The notes beneath the pieces were generated by a model. That model saw nothing but the letters and a program-made list of their open reading frames with translations. It made no database searches and was not told where the DNA came from. This document shows positions 1-11,119 of a stretch of 64,000 nucleotides of DNA, in pieces (positions within the stretch are counted from its first letter, which is position 1; the number at the start of each line of letters is the position of its first letter). Both the position numbers and the translations under genes were made by a program. Source of the DNA: Chrysopilus asiliformis (taxonomy: Eukaryota; Arthropoda; Insecta; Diptera; Rhagionidae). Where the stretch lies: positions 90,937,650-91,001,649 of the forward strand of contig OZ035962.1 in the NCBI GenBank assembly GCA_964034945.1. The letters run 5' to 3'.

Positions 1-155
1 AGAATTGGTTAAACGATTGAAGGCATTTTCCAGCAGCGCTGAAGCACCAGTAGCCAGCATCTTGAACATCTGCATAGCGAATACGATGTCGGTTGGGAAT
101 CTGTGGCTTTGCGGTTCATGGATCAAGAAAAAATCTACTGTGCTCAGGAATTAAA
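1..155. other. Edge open frames, unrecognised
   Basis: From base 2 the plus strand is open for 50 codons, running in from the left edge to a TAA at 152-154. The minus strand over the same bases is also open for about 50 codons. Composition is less A+T-rich than the flanks, and neither translation resembles a family I know. It could be the end of an exon, a piece of a transposon frame or chance. Two open strands at once argue against a confident call. Confidence 0.2.
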
Positions 156-1160
156 GACTTTGAATCTTGTATTATGAGATTGAGTAGAATCTCAAGCAGT
201 TTTGTGGTCTCTAAAGTTCATTATCAATGTTTACCCATAACTACTTTATAGAGGTTGCTGTGCGTATTGTAGAGCAGCAAGGCAGCAGCACTTTGGTCAA
301 AGATGACTGAAGTGGCCCTCATTGTGACTCAATTACGGGCCAAGGGTCTGCCGAGATTCTCACAGTCAAGTGCCACCAAGGAAATTATTGACGGGAGTTA
401 AGTAGGGGAATTAAGAAGCTATTAAGGAAGTGTTTAGCTAGAATGTAATTGAATACTTTCTGTTCGCCAACAACAATTCTTGTGCCTAATCGGGGTAACG
501 GAGAGCAAAAAGGGGGCCCTATTGGGGATGAATTGTTACTACACGAATTTGTTAGTGGTATTAATTCGTTTCACTCAAGATAAATCATTTTATTATTGGA
601 GTTATGCTACAATTGGGATTAATTTTCTATTCGTTCCATGGAATCAATTATCATCGGCAAATTTATGTCGAAGCACTATTTGGATCGAGTGTTAAAGTGC
701 TTGATTGACCTAAAAAATATTTAATTATGCCTTGACTGTGAAAATTGAGCGTACAAGTTGAATACAAAAACAATGATTGAGATAATTTTATGTAACAAAA
801 TTTAACACGCAACTGATGATTTTTGTCTTTGCAAACTGGTGTTTCTAAATTTTCTAAAAGCTTAAGTGATTTTTTAATTTTTTTATTGTTAATTTTTTTG
901 TTTTCGCACGGTTTTGGACCACACGGTCTCAGACTTTAAAGTTTTGTTTATAAGTAGAGTTTGTAGTTATATCAATGAAAACCCATCAAAACCTCTTTTT
1001 GTACACACGAATTTTCACGATTTTTTTTGTTAGAAGTAAAATTTAAGTACATATTATTCATCTGAGAAGAATCTTTGCCGGTATGATAGTGGCGATATTA
1101 GCTCCCATGGAAGTGGAAGGGGTTCGAAATTAGCTTGATGTATTTTATACAGCCTTAATA
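156..1160. other. No recognisable gene
   Basis: A+T-rich sequence with T runs towards the right. The 71-codon frame at 480-695 has no family resemblance and reads as chance. I see no terminal repeat pair, tandem array or RNA-like fold. Confidence 0.5.
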
Positions 1161-1163
1161 CGT

Positions 1164-1602
1164 AGGGTGACCATATTATACGGTACAGATAACTGCTGAT
1201 GGATCGGGGAGAAGAAAAGAACATTTTTATTGCCCTGAAATTAATCGAAAAGTACAAAGCGGTGCCCGCGAAACAAACTATTTGACGTCCCAACTTTATT
1301 TTTAAAGAAAAACATTTTTTTGTAAATTTTTTTTTCGTATTTTTTTTTTCTCCAGAACACTGCCGAAATTGCACCGCAGGCAAATTCTTTTACGGAGAGA
1401 TACACGTTATTTTCAGCCATTTTATAATAAAATGCGCCGCAGGCGATTTTTTTTCAATGAAGACACAATGGTTGTAGGATTCTTTGAAAAAACCTCACCG
1501 CGGGTGAAATTTTTTGATTTTAAACCTAAATTGAATAATTCGGGATAACAATTTTCATTCCGTTCCGCCTGGACAACATGCCGAATCCGGGACGTGTAGT
1601 AA
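1164..1602 (-). mobile_element. Decayed hAT-like MITE, family F
   Basis: The left boundary reads TAGGGTGACCATAT. The opposite end, on the minus strand, reads ACGTCCCGGATTCGGCATG and closely matches the start of the better preserved copy at 46380-46910. Between them lie three copies of a GC-rich word (near 1372, 1433 and 1494) that is also found inside the other hAT-like copies. No transposase frame is present, so this is non-autonomous. The terminal repeat at about 1600 has lost its last bases and I cannot define an 8-bp target duplication. hAT assignment rests on the CAGGGTG-type ends of the 46380 copy. The element lies just left of the rosa-type mariner. Confidence 0.6.
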
Positions 1603-1649
1603 TAAGAAACCGAAATTTAAAAAAAATGTGTCGCTGCCAGACGGGGTTG

Positions 1650-2567
1650 TAAATGGTGTTTTTTTTTTACACGTGTGGTTTTCAAGAAGAAATAAAACGC
1701 ATATAATTTAATGTTATGGCCAAGAGTTTAGCTTTATTATAAAGATAAGGGTTTGCCATTATGTTTTAAAAATGATTTCGGGCAAGTGGCCACCGCGGCT
1801 GGCTCGAATAAATTCCAGCCGAGAGGCCCAATTTTCGACCACTTTTTGCAGCAATTGGGACCATATATCAGCAATAACGCGCCGAATATTCTCTTCCAAG
1901 GCGTCAATCGTCTCGGGCTTATCTGCGTAGACAAGCGACTTCACATAACCCTACAAAAATAGTCCAGGGGTGTTAAATCGCACGATCTTGGAGGCCACGC
2001 CAGAGGCCCACGACGCGAGATAATGCGCTCACCAAAAGTTTCCTTCAACAAATTGATTGTCCCGTTGGCTGTGTGGCATGTAGCGCTGTCTTGTTGGAAC
2101 CAAAGGTCGTCCACATCAACATCCTCCAATTCAGGCACGAAAAAGTCATTAATCATGGCTCTATAGCGTTCCCCATTGACATTATGGCCGGCTTCATTTT
2201 TGAAGAAATATGGACCAATGATTCCCTCTGCCCATAGAGCACACCAAACAGTGACTTTTTGAGGATGTAACGGCGTCTGAAGAATGGCTTGTGGATTACC
2301 ATCCCTCCAAATGCGACAATATTGCTTATTGACGTACCCATTCAACCAAAAGTGAGCTTCATCGCTGAACAAAATTTTCTTGTGAAAATCGGGATCGGTG
2401 GCCATCTCGTTTTGGGCCCATTCACCGAACGTGCGACGCGCTTGATGGTCGTTTGACGAAATGGCAAACCAAACTGAGCATAAATCAAGTGACAACTGTC
2501 AAAAAGACCAACTCCGAAAAAAGTAGTGCCAGATTGAAAACCACAAATCTAAAAAAAACACCCTTTA
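1650..2567 (-). mobile_element. rosa-type (DD41D) mariner, internally deleted
   Basis: Both ends are present. The plus strand at 1648 reads TTGTAAATGGTGTTTT, and the minus strand at the other end reads TTGTAAAGGGTGTTTT. Similarity continues inward to a shared TGTGGTTTTCAA, giving imperfect terminal repeats of about 35 bp. The TA dinucleotides at 1650-1651 and 2566-2567 fit the TA target duplication of the Tc1/mariner superfamily. At about 918 bp it is shorter than an intact element: the region that should encode the N-terminal helix-turn-helix domain is missing, while the C-terminal catalytic part remains. It is therefore immobile unless a related transposase acts on its ends. A Helitron lies 40 bp to the right. 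Confidence 0.85.
1759..2495 (-). pseudogene. Mariner transposase remnant, DD41D
   Basis: The minus-strand translation is a DDE (IS630/Tc1/mariner) transposase lacking its N-terminal DNA-binding half. Visible catalytic motifs are FSDEAHFWLNG (first Asp), LWFQQDSATCHT (second Asp) and CDLTPLDYF (third Asp). With the third Asp taken as the one in PLDYF, as in Mos1, 41 residues separate the second and third, the spacing that defines the rosa (DD41D) family. A single missing base near 1943 shifts the frame right after DYF. The C-terminal part (KSLVYADKPETIDALEENI and on to PEIIFKT) continues in the next frame to a stop near 1759. Upstream of about 2450 the protein similarity stops abruptly, which I read as an internal deletion. 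Catalysis and DNA binding are both lost. Confidence 0.9.
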
Positions 2568-2607
2568 CAATAAACCAGTCAAGAGTAAAGCCTTTACTTA
2601 TAAGAAA

Positions 2608-2932
2608 CTAGCTTGCATACCCGTCGTTGCCGGGTTAAGTTTTTTCAAATATATTTTTTTTATGGTCTATGTTGGAGCTAAACTTCCAATCGGCTCGGTA
2701 GTTTCCCCACGAAAGGGTAACATAGAGAAAGAGCTAAGTTTCGAGGTCACTTTACCCCCTCCCCTTACTCCCCCCACCCCTCGCGATACTTTTCCGTATG
2801 CCTATGTTGGAACCAGAACTACCACAGACACTCATGCCAAATTTCAAGTCAATCGGTTCAGCCGTTTTTGCGTGAAAGAGGAACAGACAGACAGACAGAC
2901 AGACAGCAACTCATTTTTATATATTAGTATGA
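2608..2932 (-). mobile_element. Non-autonomous Helitron, copy 1
   Basis: Read on the minus strand, the element starts TCATACTAATATATAAAAAT and ends CTAG, with the hairpin CCCGgcaacgaCGGG about 10 bases before the end. It is bounded by A on the 5' side and T on the 3' side. These are the diagnostic ends of canonical Helitrons (5' TC, 3' hairpin plus CTRR, insertion into A^T without target duplication). At 325 bp with no Rep/helicase frame it is non-autonomous. A CTGT-type microsatellite lies just inside the 5' end, followed by a GACTTGAAATTT word. The 143-codon open frame over it on the plus strand is not a gene. Copies 2 (9685-9983) and 3 (57952-58272) share both termini. Confidence 0.88.
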
Positions 2933-2937
2933 TGATG

Positions 2938-3172
2938 ATTTTAAATAGAATACAAGAAATAATAAAACCAATAGAACTTATCCCTGGATCAGACATGGCT
3001 ACTTTCGCTGCGCTACACGAAGAAAAACTGTCAATTTTTGTAGCCGCTGCAGTTTTTCTCAAAGTTTTTCCTCGTGCAGCACAGCGAAAGTAGCCAAGTC
3101 TGATCCAGGGATAAGTCCGTGAATGTAATTTCTTTCTATTGATTTTATTATTTCTTGTATTCTATTTAAAAT
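2938..3172. repeat. Foldback (palindromic) element, 235 bp
   Basis: The left arm begins ATTTTAAATAGAATACAAGA and its reverse complement closes the right arm at 3172. Further in, CTTATCCCTGGATCAGAC and TACTTTCGCTG occur on both arms. The arms pair over most of their length except for an insertion in the right arm near 3115-3135 and a loop around 3031-3050. No coding capacity is visible. It is probably a foldback MITE or an inverted duplication; I cannot see a target duplication because the Helitron abuts its left edge. Confidence 0.7.
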
Positions 3173-6040
3173 TTCTTAATGAGATTTCACAAATTTTAAA
3201 AATTTCACTCGAAATTTGAATATGATTAAAAAACGATAAACAATTTTTAATTCAAGAAAAAAAATCTTTAAAAAATCCATTATTTTTTCAAGAATTTAAT
3301 TTGAAAAAAGTAAAAATTCCAAAAAAGAATTCCAAGATATTTCATATTTTCGAATTTGTGAAAAAAGAACTGACATAAAAGATTCCACAATTAATACCAA
3401 TAAAATATTAATTTGTTGCACATTAAACGAAAAACCAACAACTCCTCCGCATAACTCTGTCAACAAGGTTTAAACTCCCCTGAAAATTTATTACCCAGCG
3501 AACATCCATGCGACAATGATAAATTTTGAAATATGTTGCATGCAAAATATGCTTTCTCTAACAGCGAAAAATATCTTAACCAATAAAATCTGACAGAAAA
3601 CTAATTTCAGATCACATTTATCGTTGCCTTTCTATTTTCGTGGTACGAGTACTACATTCATTTTATGTAGCTATAAATTTTCACAAAATTTCTGTGACAT
3701 TCTTTTGTAGACCCGGTGATTATAACGAAACATCGTCTTCTGAAAACAAAAAAAAATACTTCTGAAAAAGACACAAACGGACTAAAGACAGAAAAAAAAT
3801 GCAATCGAATAAGATGAAAAACTTTTTACTATTAGCCAACTTTTTCCACAAACTTTGTTATTATTGTCAGTCTATGTTCCTGAATATCATTTCAATATTC
3901 ATAGTTGTGTCATAATGAGTTTCAGATTAAATTTCATAAAACTTCACTGGCAGATACCTACAACATAAGATTCAAAGAAATTTTCCTATTCCCTGCTGGT
4001 TGTCTTTCTTAAAGTCCTGCTCTGTCAACTTTAATAAGTTTTACTTTTTGTCGTTTCGGGATTTCTTATGAGTTTATAGTATGAATGCGCTTTAAATTTC
4101 GTACCTGTTTTGAATTTTTCATCGCTTTTTTTTTTTGATGAATTTGATGACCTCATTTTTTCTTAAAGGTGCTGGCCGTATACGAAACTATTAAAGATCT
4201 AACAAAACGGAATGAATCCGAAATGAATGATTATGAGATCGTGTAATACATTCATTTCATTTAGTTTCATTTCAAAGTCATAAAAATGTTTCCCAACTAA
4301 CATTTTTAATAGTCGCCATCTCCTTTTATATTCTCGTTAGGAAAACATTTAATTTACTAACTGACTAGAACATTTTCAAGTATTATGCTATGATTTCTTT
4401 ATATTGCATTGAATCAACGATAAAATTTATGAAATACTATAAAAACATAGTCATGCCATACCAAGTCCCTGAAACATAGCCGATTTAAGGTTCCCGGTGT
4501 GGCGATGGCGCGGGCTGGAGGGATAAATTTCTGGCGGGACACAATTTGAAACGACCAAGTTGTTAAACTCAAAGGGCAGTTCCCAGAAATATCATTCCGA
4601 TCTGGGCGAAAGTCTTCCTTTCTTACATGACTACTGTACTACGCCTTTGCCTTTGCCTTTGCCATCTCTACATGCAGATCATTATTTCGTATAGCGAAAG
4701 GAAAATATTCTATATTCAGTTCTCTATGGTTGATGTTAAGAAAGAATCCCTGGAATTTCCCACTTCTCTATCTTCGGTTCTATTTCCATAGCACGGAAGC
4801 TCGACTGAGGAGTGTTAATGACTTTCAAATTAAGTAGGGAACCTCCTAAAGCGTCGCCTGCTTCTTGGTCGTCATCCTGGGTCGTCAACATTCTTCGCCA
4901 ACATCACCATCTGAGCTTGTTTTTTTCTTACTTTTTTTTTGTTTGACATCAGCGAGCGAAGCGTTTCTTTTCCACTTTCCACTTTTCCGGAGTGATTTTT
5001 TTCCTATAACATTTCCTGAATTTCCCCGCAGTAAAAGATAGAGAGCAGCGACTATAGAGAGATGATGATTCGACCACGGTATTGTATTTGTTTTAGTTTT
5101 TCCTTCATATTCTTATAATATAATTTCCCTTGACGTCTTTTACGTGTTGTAAAGGAATTTCTTCCAGTGACTTGTCATGTTCTGTTTTCTATGCCCTCCG
5201 CTATGCCACAAAAAACACGCAACACAAAAGGGAAAACTTTTTTTTTGTGTGTTCCGTTGATGTTTTCCTCTTCAAGACGAAAATTTTCTTCTGTTTCTTC
5301 AAGATTAATGTTGTTGCCAGTTTGGAGTGATTATGATGTTTGTTACTACACTCCTTGTCCAAAAAGGAGTTGAGCTCCAGCCATGGTTTTGGTTTTTGAT
5401 CGTCTTTTTCCATTCAGTTTTTGGTTTTTGTGTGTGTTTTTTGGTCTCATTAAAAAGGACATGGCTGATGACAGTTGACAAATTTGATCAAAGTTCTTAA
5501 TAAGTTTAATTTCTGCAACAAATTTCTTGTGAAAACGTTGCTGATAATGAATTACATGAGTATACAAGAAGTTGGCTTTAGGCTTAAGAATTTCAGGTTT
5601 GGTAGAAGGGAATTTTAAATGAAAATTATTAGAGGAAAATTTCTGTGATAGAGAAATTAGAGTTGTATTTTTAAAGTGCCTATGAAAAAAGTTTAAACTG
5701 GTTAATTGGTTGATAAAAAAAATTCTTTTATTGAAAAAAATAAAAAACACACTGAAATATGTAGAATGAAAATATTTCAAAGATGCCCATTTTTAAGATG
5801 GCAGTTTGTCTTATAAACACAAGAGGTTGTAAGGTGGCTGCCGCGTCCAAAAATCGTACAAATTGCATGACTTTGTGGTCGCGGCGTCTAAGTTACTTAT
5901 TCTTGTATTGTTCTGAAACTCAAAAATGTGCGCTTTAACCCTTCTAACCAAGCCAAATAATCTACGTTTAATCAAGTTGCTTTCGATTTTACAATTTAGC
6001 TTAAATTTGAGGGGAGATTCAAATAAAAAGTTTGGTTAGG
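3173..6040. other. No recognisable gene; A+T-rich
   Basis: Mostly unique-looking A+T-rich DNA. (GCCTTT)3 lies at 4643-4660. The longest open frame (144 codons, minus strand, 5346-5780) is Lys/Phe/Asn-rich with no motif or family resemblance and is most likely chance. No terminal repeat pairs seen. Confidence 0.5.
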
Positions 6041-6044
6041 TTCT

Positions 6045-6090
6045 TTTTTTCAACCGACTTCCAAAAAGGAAAAGGTTCTCAATTCGACGC
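6045..6090 (+). repeat. Dispersed insect repeat fragment
   Basis: CAACCGACTTCCAAAAAGGA followed by AAGGTTCTCAATTCG resembles a word I know from many insect genomes. It stands alone here and I cannot assign it to a transposon class. Confidence 0.3.
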
Positions 6091-6292
6091 CTTTGTATTT
6101 TTTGTTTTGTTTTTGAAAGTCAAGTTTATAAAGTTCAGAACCACAAAAATTGGTTGGAAACCATTCAGTTTTTTTAGTAATATTTTTTTTTGCTAAAGGG
6201 CTGTTCATAAAATACGCCTCATTCTGGGGCCTGCGGTAGCGTAACGCGGACTGTAAATTCCGGTTATTTTTTTCAAAACAATTGTGGGGGGG

Positions 6293-6425
6293 GGGGCGCT
6301 AGGTGCCCAGTACAACTACCGTTACTTTTCCAAAAGTTGACAGAAAACTACGATTTTTGTAAAACTTATTCACAAAAATTTTCAAGTCGCTAGGTCAACA
6401 CGTTCTCGAGTTATTTACGAATTGA
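6293..6425 (-). repeat. Helentron-like family B fragment
   Basis: The stretch from the TACCGTTACTTTTCC word through GAAAACTACGATTTTTG, TTTTCAAGTCGCTAGGTCAA and CTCGAGTTATTTA matches, in order, the copies at 36150-36280, 38210-38330 and 62870-62980. Only this core remains; the microsatellite and terminal hairpin of the family are absent. A run of G precedes it. Confidence 0.65.
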
Positions 6426-6654
6426 AGCGAACAATTCTTGAAGAACTATTTTATTTGTAGAGTCAGGTATTTTATTTGCTGCTTTTATATATTTATTATA
6501 ATTTTATGACGAGTGTAAAGTTTTTATGATTCTACAAAGAATTTGAGTTAACTTAAATACCAAACCAAATACCAAATACCAAAACTATTTCAGAATTAAC
6601 TTACAGGTAGCTTCTAATTTATTATTAAAAATTCAAGGTATTTTTTTTTGTTTA

Positions 6655-6760
6655 TCACACCTCGCAACTTTTTAAAATTTGGTTGCCGCCAGTTTTTTTC
6701 AAATTTCGCGAACCTTTTGGAACCCGTCAATGTACATGTACAACAGGCTGGGAAACACTA
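6655..6760 (-). repeat. hAT-like terminus, family M (decayed)
   Basis: GGCTGGGAAACACTA at the right edge matches the terminus GGCTGGGAAACACTG at 43795 and is the reverse complement of a CAGTGTTTCCC-type hAT end. The preceding TTCGCGAACC text fits the same family only weakly. The other end and the target duplication are not visible. Confidence 0.4.
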
Positions 6761-7119
6761 TATTAGTCGGATAAATTAAGTTCTATTTTGAGGTGTTGTA
6801 GATTTGACTCCCGATTTCTTCGACTCTTTAATAAAAAATATTCCTTATAAAAATTGTTCTTTCCCAGCAACAAATTGTTTTTCTTCCCGGAATTAAATCT
6901 CGTGGATTCCTTGTTATGACCATTTCAAAATAAGAATATTTTTGAGTTCCTTCTCTTGATAATACAACCACCAAACTTTTCGTTTAGTTCTTAAAAATTA
7001 AGATTCTTCAGGTTCTAAGGGAAAAAGTTCTTTTGGGAGCGGTTCTTGAATTCATTTTCTTCCTGCGCGTTTTTCTTCCTGCAGAAAACTTTTGGTAAAA
7101 ACATCCAAATTGCAGGTAA

Positions 7120-7207
7120 AAATAAAAAAACAAAAAAATAAAAAAATAAAAAAATAAAAAAATAAAAAAATAAAAAAATAAAAAAATAAAAAATAAAAAA
7201 TAAAAAA
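7120..7207. repeat. Tandem (TAAAAAAA)n
   Basis: An 8-bp T-plus-seven-A unit repeats about seven times, shortening to 7 bp at the right end. It may be the expanded A-rich tail of a retroposon, but no retroposon body is recognisable to its left. Confidence 0.9.
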
Positions 7208-7209
7208 TT

Positions 7210-9680
7210 TGAATTGAATTAAATATTTTTAGTTGTAAAAAACATCTCCATTAAATTCAGGGAAAATAACGATTCTAGTAACGATCCTAGTTTTGATTGA
7301 AAATCAATTGGTTACAGCCAACTCGCTGCTGGAAACAATTTAGTTTTTTTCTACAAACAAAATTTTCACCATTGATATAAACCAACATTTGAAAGAGGAT
7401 TTATCTAGTTTATGTTTCCCAAATTTTCGGGATCAAAAATTTATTATAAAATTTGTCGTTTACGATCGTAAATTAAAATCCAGTTGAAAAGCCACCCACT
7501 GCTGTTAGCACATAAACTTTACGACCGTTTTGCCCTTTGGAATGACCTTAAAATGCTGAAACAAAAATATTATGATGCGATAAGTTTCATTTATGACGTT
7601 CTTGTCTCATGTTCCGAAAACTTAACCTGCATGCAGTCTAATAAAGAAAATCTTATCCTATCAAAAAGGTTCATCACGACATCATTTTGAACAGACCCAA
7701 TTAATGGGGCGAAACCACAGAATGCGAGGAAATAACAGAAAAAAACGTCTGGTGAAACCTTTTGACTTTCGATTTTGACATTGGTCCCTCATAAAATGTC
7801 GTAATTGAGTCCAATCTGCAGCCAAAATAGGAAGAGAGGGATATCAGAATGTTATCAAAACTTGGATAGGTCAGCAATCATTGCGATGCAGCCCTCATAA
7901 AAGCAAGTAAAATCATCGATAACATCATATCGCCGCCATGGAACTGTCTATATTATTGGCTGTTAGCATTAGGGCATCTCTACGTCTAGAAGGGACATTT
8001 GAGAACATGGTATATGGAACCGCAATTCGAAGATAACACTTTCGGACAATTAAAAGCGGTCTATCTCAATCTTCATAAACGTCAAAACATTATCCAATCG
8101 GTGGTTGTTAAAGAGACGACTGATCAAAACAAATCTATCTACGAAAATAGAAAAAAAATGCGACACCAAAACATTGCACGGGGGAAAGAAGGAAAAAAAG
8201 GATCTGCCAATATTTAGACATATTTCCTGTTACAAAAAGGGGAAAACATTTCAATTCTGGTTCATGTTGTCGCAATGGTTTGTTGTTGTAAAAAATTTTC
8301 TATTTTTTTTCGAGAACTGCTGCTGCCTACCGAAAAGGTTAGTTTTTCCTCAATTCGATGTACAACCCGCAGCGATATGGGTTTTGTTTGGTTGTCCCAA
8401 TGAAAAATTGGGACCAAAAGCCTTCGAAACCGTAAAAGGCAAAGCCAAAAAGGGAACAAATGACAACAACAACAGCAGCTACAATGAAGGGTAACTGGGA
8501 GCCCAGAACAGAATTAAGTTACAAAAAATAAACAAGCAGGGAATCGCCTTAATCCCCCGAAATCGATATAAATATGAAATATGGCCATGTGGGAGACCTT
8601 GGGCCTCAGCTGTTAACAGTTCTTCCCTCTATATGTTGGTGTCCGTCGTTCTTTGGTGCTTGTTGACTATGTGAGTGAGATTGAAATCCTGATGGTGTTC
8701 CACATCGAATACGACAAACACAAACGGCAAAGTCGACACCGCCATCGTCACCGATACCGCATCAGATTCGGCCAACCGAGAAAGGACCAAATCATGGATG
8801 ACAACAACCCTTATTCCTGTTTTGCCGGTGTGTGCTGTGTTGTGCACACACGCTCTCCGTCAACCGCAAAGGGTCATTTATATGGATTTTACTTTACTTG
8901 TCACATTTGACTGAACAAGTAGTCAGGACCATGTGATGTGTGTATTCGTAATTCGGCAACCGCCCGTCCCCCGCATAGGCTTACAACTGTATATGGGTCT
9001 GCGTAGGTTGTCCTATTTTGAAAAAGGACATCATTATTTCGGTACCAACATTCTACAAACACGAGTGTAATATGCGCTTGTAGAATTTCGTTATGTTTGT
9101 GCGTTACAATCCCCTGCCATGTTACAAATTTTACACGAGAATTTCTAAAACCTACCATTATTCATTCATATGGTCGTCCTTTTTAGCTAGGATCCGTTGG
9201 CCCCTACAGTAGGGGGAAGGCTGGATGACCGTCGTTTTCATGGTCTTCTAGACCCCACCATGTTAGGTTCATTTGTAAATCTCACTCTAGAGGGCTAAAA
9301 CAGAAAATTTGCAAGCATTTTGCGAACGTTTAGGTCACGGCTGGACAATTTATAGTGAGATAAGGGTAAAAAAAATTCTAACTAGAGGTAGAAAGCTTGA
9401 TTTATGGCAAGTGTTCCGTACATGTCTAGACTTTATAATTTTCTACGATTTCTATACCACGAAACCATTTTTAATTTCATTGAAGTTTTAGACAAACAAA
9501 CATTCATCAATTAAGGTACTCTATTAGGAATTCGGGTAATTGAGTTGTTTTGCTATAGATCACAAAATTTTCCATCTATTAATTTTAATTCTTTTTTACA
9601 CAAAAATACTGATGATGTTCGGCGTGACTTTTATTTATATTTTAAACATATTTTAAATTTTATGACTAAATTCTCATTAT
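7210..9680. other. No recognisable gene
   Basis: Unique-looking sequence. Open frames at 7999-8217, 8105-8494 and 8653-8910 overlap each other on both strands, lack recognisable domains, and do not show the bias of coding DNA to my eye. No paired terminal repeats found. The stretch around 8500-9160 is somewhat richer in G+C, so it could be a conserved non-coding element or UTR; this is only a suggestion. Confidence 0.4.
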
Positions 9681-9684
9681 CATA

Positions 9685-9983
9685 TCATACTAATATATAA
9701 TAAAAATGAGTTGGTGTCTGTCTGTCTGTTCATCTTTCACGTAAAAACGGCTGAACCGATTGACTTGAAATTTGGCATGAGTGTCTGTGGTAGTTCTGAG
9801 TGTCTGCGGAAAAGTAGCGCGAGGGGTGGGGGAGTAAAGGGAGGGGGTAAAGTGATTTCGAAACTTAGTTTTTGCGCTATGCGGGGAAACTACCGAGCCG
9901 ATTGGCCTGAAGTTTAGCTCCAATATAGACCATAAAAAAAAATTTAAAAAACTTAACCCGGCAACGACGGGTATGCGAGCTAG
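9685..9983 (+). mobile_element. Non-autonomous Helitron, copy 2
   Basis: It starts TCATACTAATATATAATAAA after an A and ends CTAG before a T. The terminal hairpin CCCGgcaacgaCGGG precedes TATGCGAGCTAG. A short CTGT run, then CGATTGACTTGAAATTTGGC, follow the 5' end. At 299 bp it is slightly shorter than copies 1 and 3, the difference lying mainly in the middle G-rich segment. No Rep/helicase frame. The family M hAT remnant begins 16 bp to its right. Confidence 0.88.
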
Positions 9984-9998
9984 TCTATACATATAAAC

Positions 9999-10230
9999 CA
10001 GTGGATGGCAACCCCTCTGGGAGATCGCCAAACATTATTTGGGGGGTCATGATGTACACGCGGAAGAATTTTTGCTTCATATGAAAATAGTAGGTTATAT
10101 AATGGCACGAAAGTTTTTTTTTGTGTAGAAGCTTTAACTTCAGTGATTTTTTTTTCACCAAATTAAAATTATATTGTGAATGATGAAAATTTTCACCTGC
10201 GGCGCATTTTCATTGAAAATTTTCATGACC
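9999..10230 (+). mobile_element. hAT-like remnant, family M
   Basis: CAGTGGATGGCAACCCCTCT then GATCGCCAAA corresponds to the better preserved end at 39542 (CAGTGTTTCGGAACCGATGG, GTCGCCAAA). About 190 bp in, TTTTCACCTGCGGCGCATTT is the GC-rich word shared with the other hAT-like copies. The right end is not definable; a Helentron-like copy starts at 10271. Confidence 0.5.
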
Positions 10231-10332
10231 ATATACTTTCGCGACCAAAGTTTGAGCGGGCGACTTCCGATTTTTATATTCTATATGGTGAAACCAAATA
10301 TGGCATAATAAGTTTGCCTTACCATTTATAAT

Positions 10333-10797
10333 AGGGCAATTCACTCTTTATCGTAGATAGTAAAATCGTAGATTGTAATGTAAATCTACGATGGAAAAGT
10401 ACAACAAAGTGTGAGCAGCGCTTTACTAGAGGTTGTGAGTTTTGTCATAAATTTTTGACTCTTTTATTTATTTTCTTTACCTAAATTGTTTAAAGCATTT
10501 TTAACTCTTAATTTATACTAAATCATATAAATACTTTAATTTACTTACTTTTCCAATGTCCATTTTAGAGTTGGCACCAAGTTGACATGTCACAAAACAT
10601 GTCTTAACCTCACTTTATTAGAAGTACGACAAAAACTACGATTTTACCATACCTTCGGGTGTGGTAAATTGTAGTTTTCGTCGTAAAAAAATTTGTATGG
10701 AGAACTGTCAAAAAACAACGATTTTATTTACGATTTTATTTACGATTCTACGATTCTACGAGTTTACAATCAACTACAATAAAGAGTGAATTGCCCT
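10333..10797. mobile_element. MITE with AGGGCAATTCACTC inverted ends
   Basis: Left end AGGGCAATTCACTCTTTATC; the right end is the reverse complement of AGGGCAATTCACTCTTTATT. Twenty-three of the first 24 bases agree (one difference, followed by GTAG). Length 465 bp, with no coding capacity. Inside are many TACGATTTTA/CGATTCTACG words and a second inverted repeat around 10625-10685 (ACTACGATTTTACCATACC and its complement). The flanks are A+T-rich (ATAA on both sides, or a TA), so the target duplication and hence the superfamily stay open. It sits inside a Helentron-like copy and is therefore younger than it. Confidence 0.8.
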
Positions 10798-10853
10798 AAT
10801 AATTAAAATTAATCGTCGGAAAAAAATCACCATGAGTCGACTTCATATTTGCA

Positions 10854-11117
10854 TGTCTGTCCGTCTGTCTACACGTCTGTCTGTCCGTCTGTCTGTTCAT
10901 CAATCTTTTCGTCTGTCTGTCCGTTTGTCTGTCTGTTCATCTGTCTGTCCGTTTGTCTGTCTGTTCATCTGTCTGTCCGTCTGTTTATGTGTCCGTCCGT
11001 CTGTCTGTCTGTCGATCATCCGTCTGTCTGTAAGTCTTTCTGTCCGTTTCTTCGTCTGTCCGTCCGCCTGTCCGTATGTCTGCCTGTCTGTCTATCTGTT
11101 TATCTGTCTGTCTGTAA
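10854..11117. repeat. (GTCTGTCC)n microsatellite, about 260 bp
   Basis: A long imperfect array of GTCT, GTCC and GTTC tetramers. It is the expanded internal microsatellite of the interrupted family D copy. Two overlapping open frames of 103 and 113 codons (Ser/Val/Leu/Cys repeats) result from the array and are not genes. Confidence 0.92.
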
Positions 11118-11119
11118 CC

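Larger units (their letters stand above)
10271..11117 (+). mobile_element. Helentron-like family D copy, interrupted
   Basis: TTTTTATATTCTATATGGTG and the text to 10332 correspond to the 5' end of family D (TTTATACCCGTATGGTGAAA, then TTTGCCTTACC). At 10333-10797 an unrelated terminal-inverted-repeat element is inserted. After it the family D text resumes (AATAATTAAAATTAATCG, TTTGCATGTCTGTCCG) into a greatly expanded microsatellite. The family's core and 3' end are missing. Compared with copies at 45101 and 50467, the microsatellite has grown from about 40-60 bp to more than 260 bp. Confidence 0.65.

Noticed and set aside
2662..3093. 143-codon plus-strand frame
   Set aside because: Runs across a Helitron copy and into a foldback; the composition follows the repeats.
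5346..5780. 144-codon minus-strand frame
   Set aside because: Lys/Phe/Asn-rich, no domain, no conserved motif, in A+T-rich DNA.
8653..8910. Frame with an Arg/His-rich run
   Set aside because: The run comes from CACCGCCATCGTCACCG-type sequence; the opposite strand is open too.
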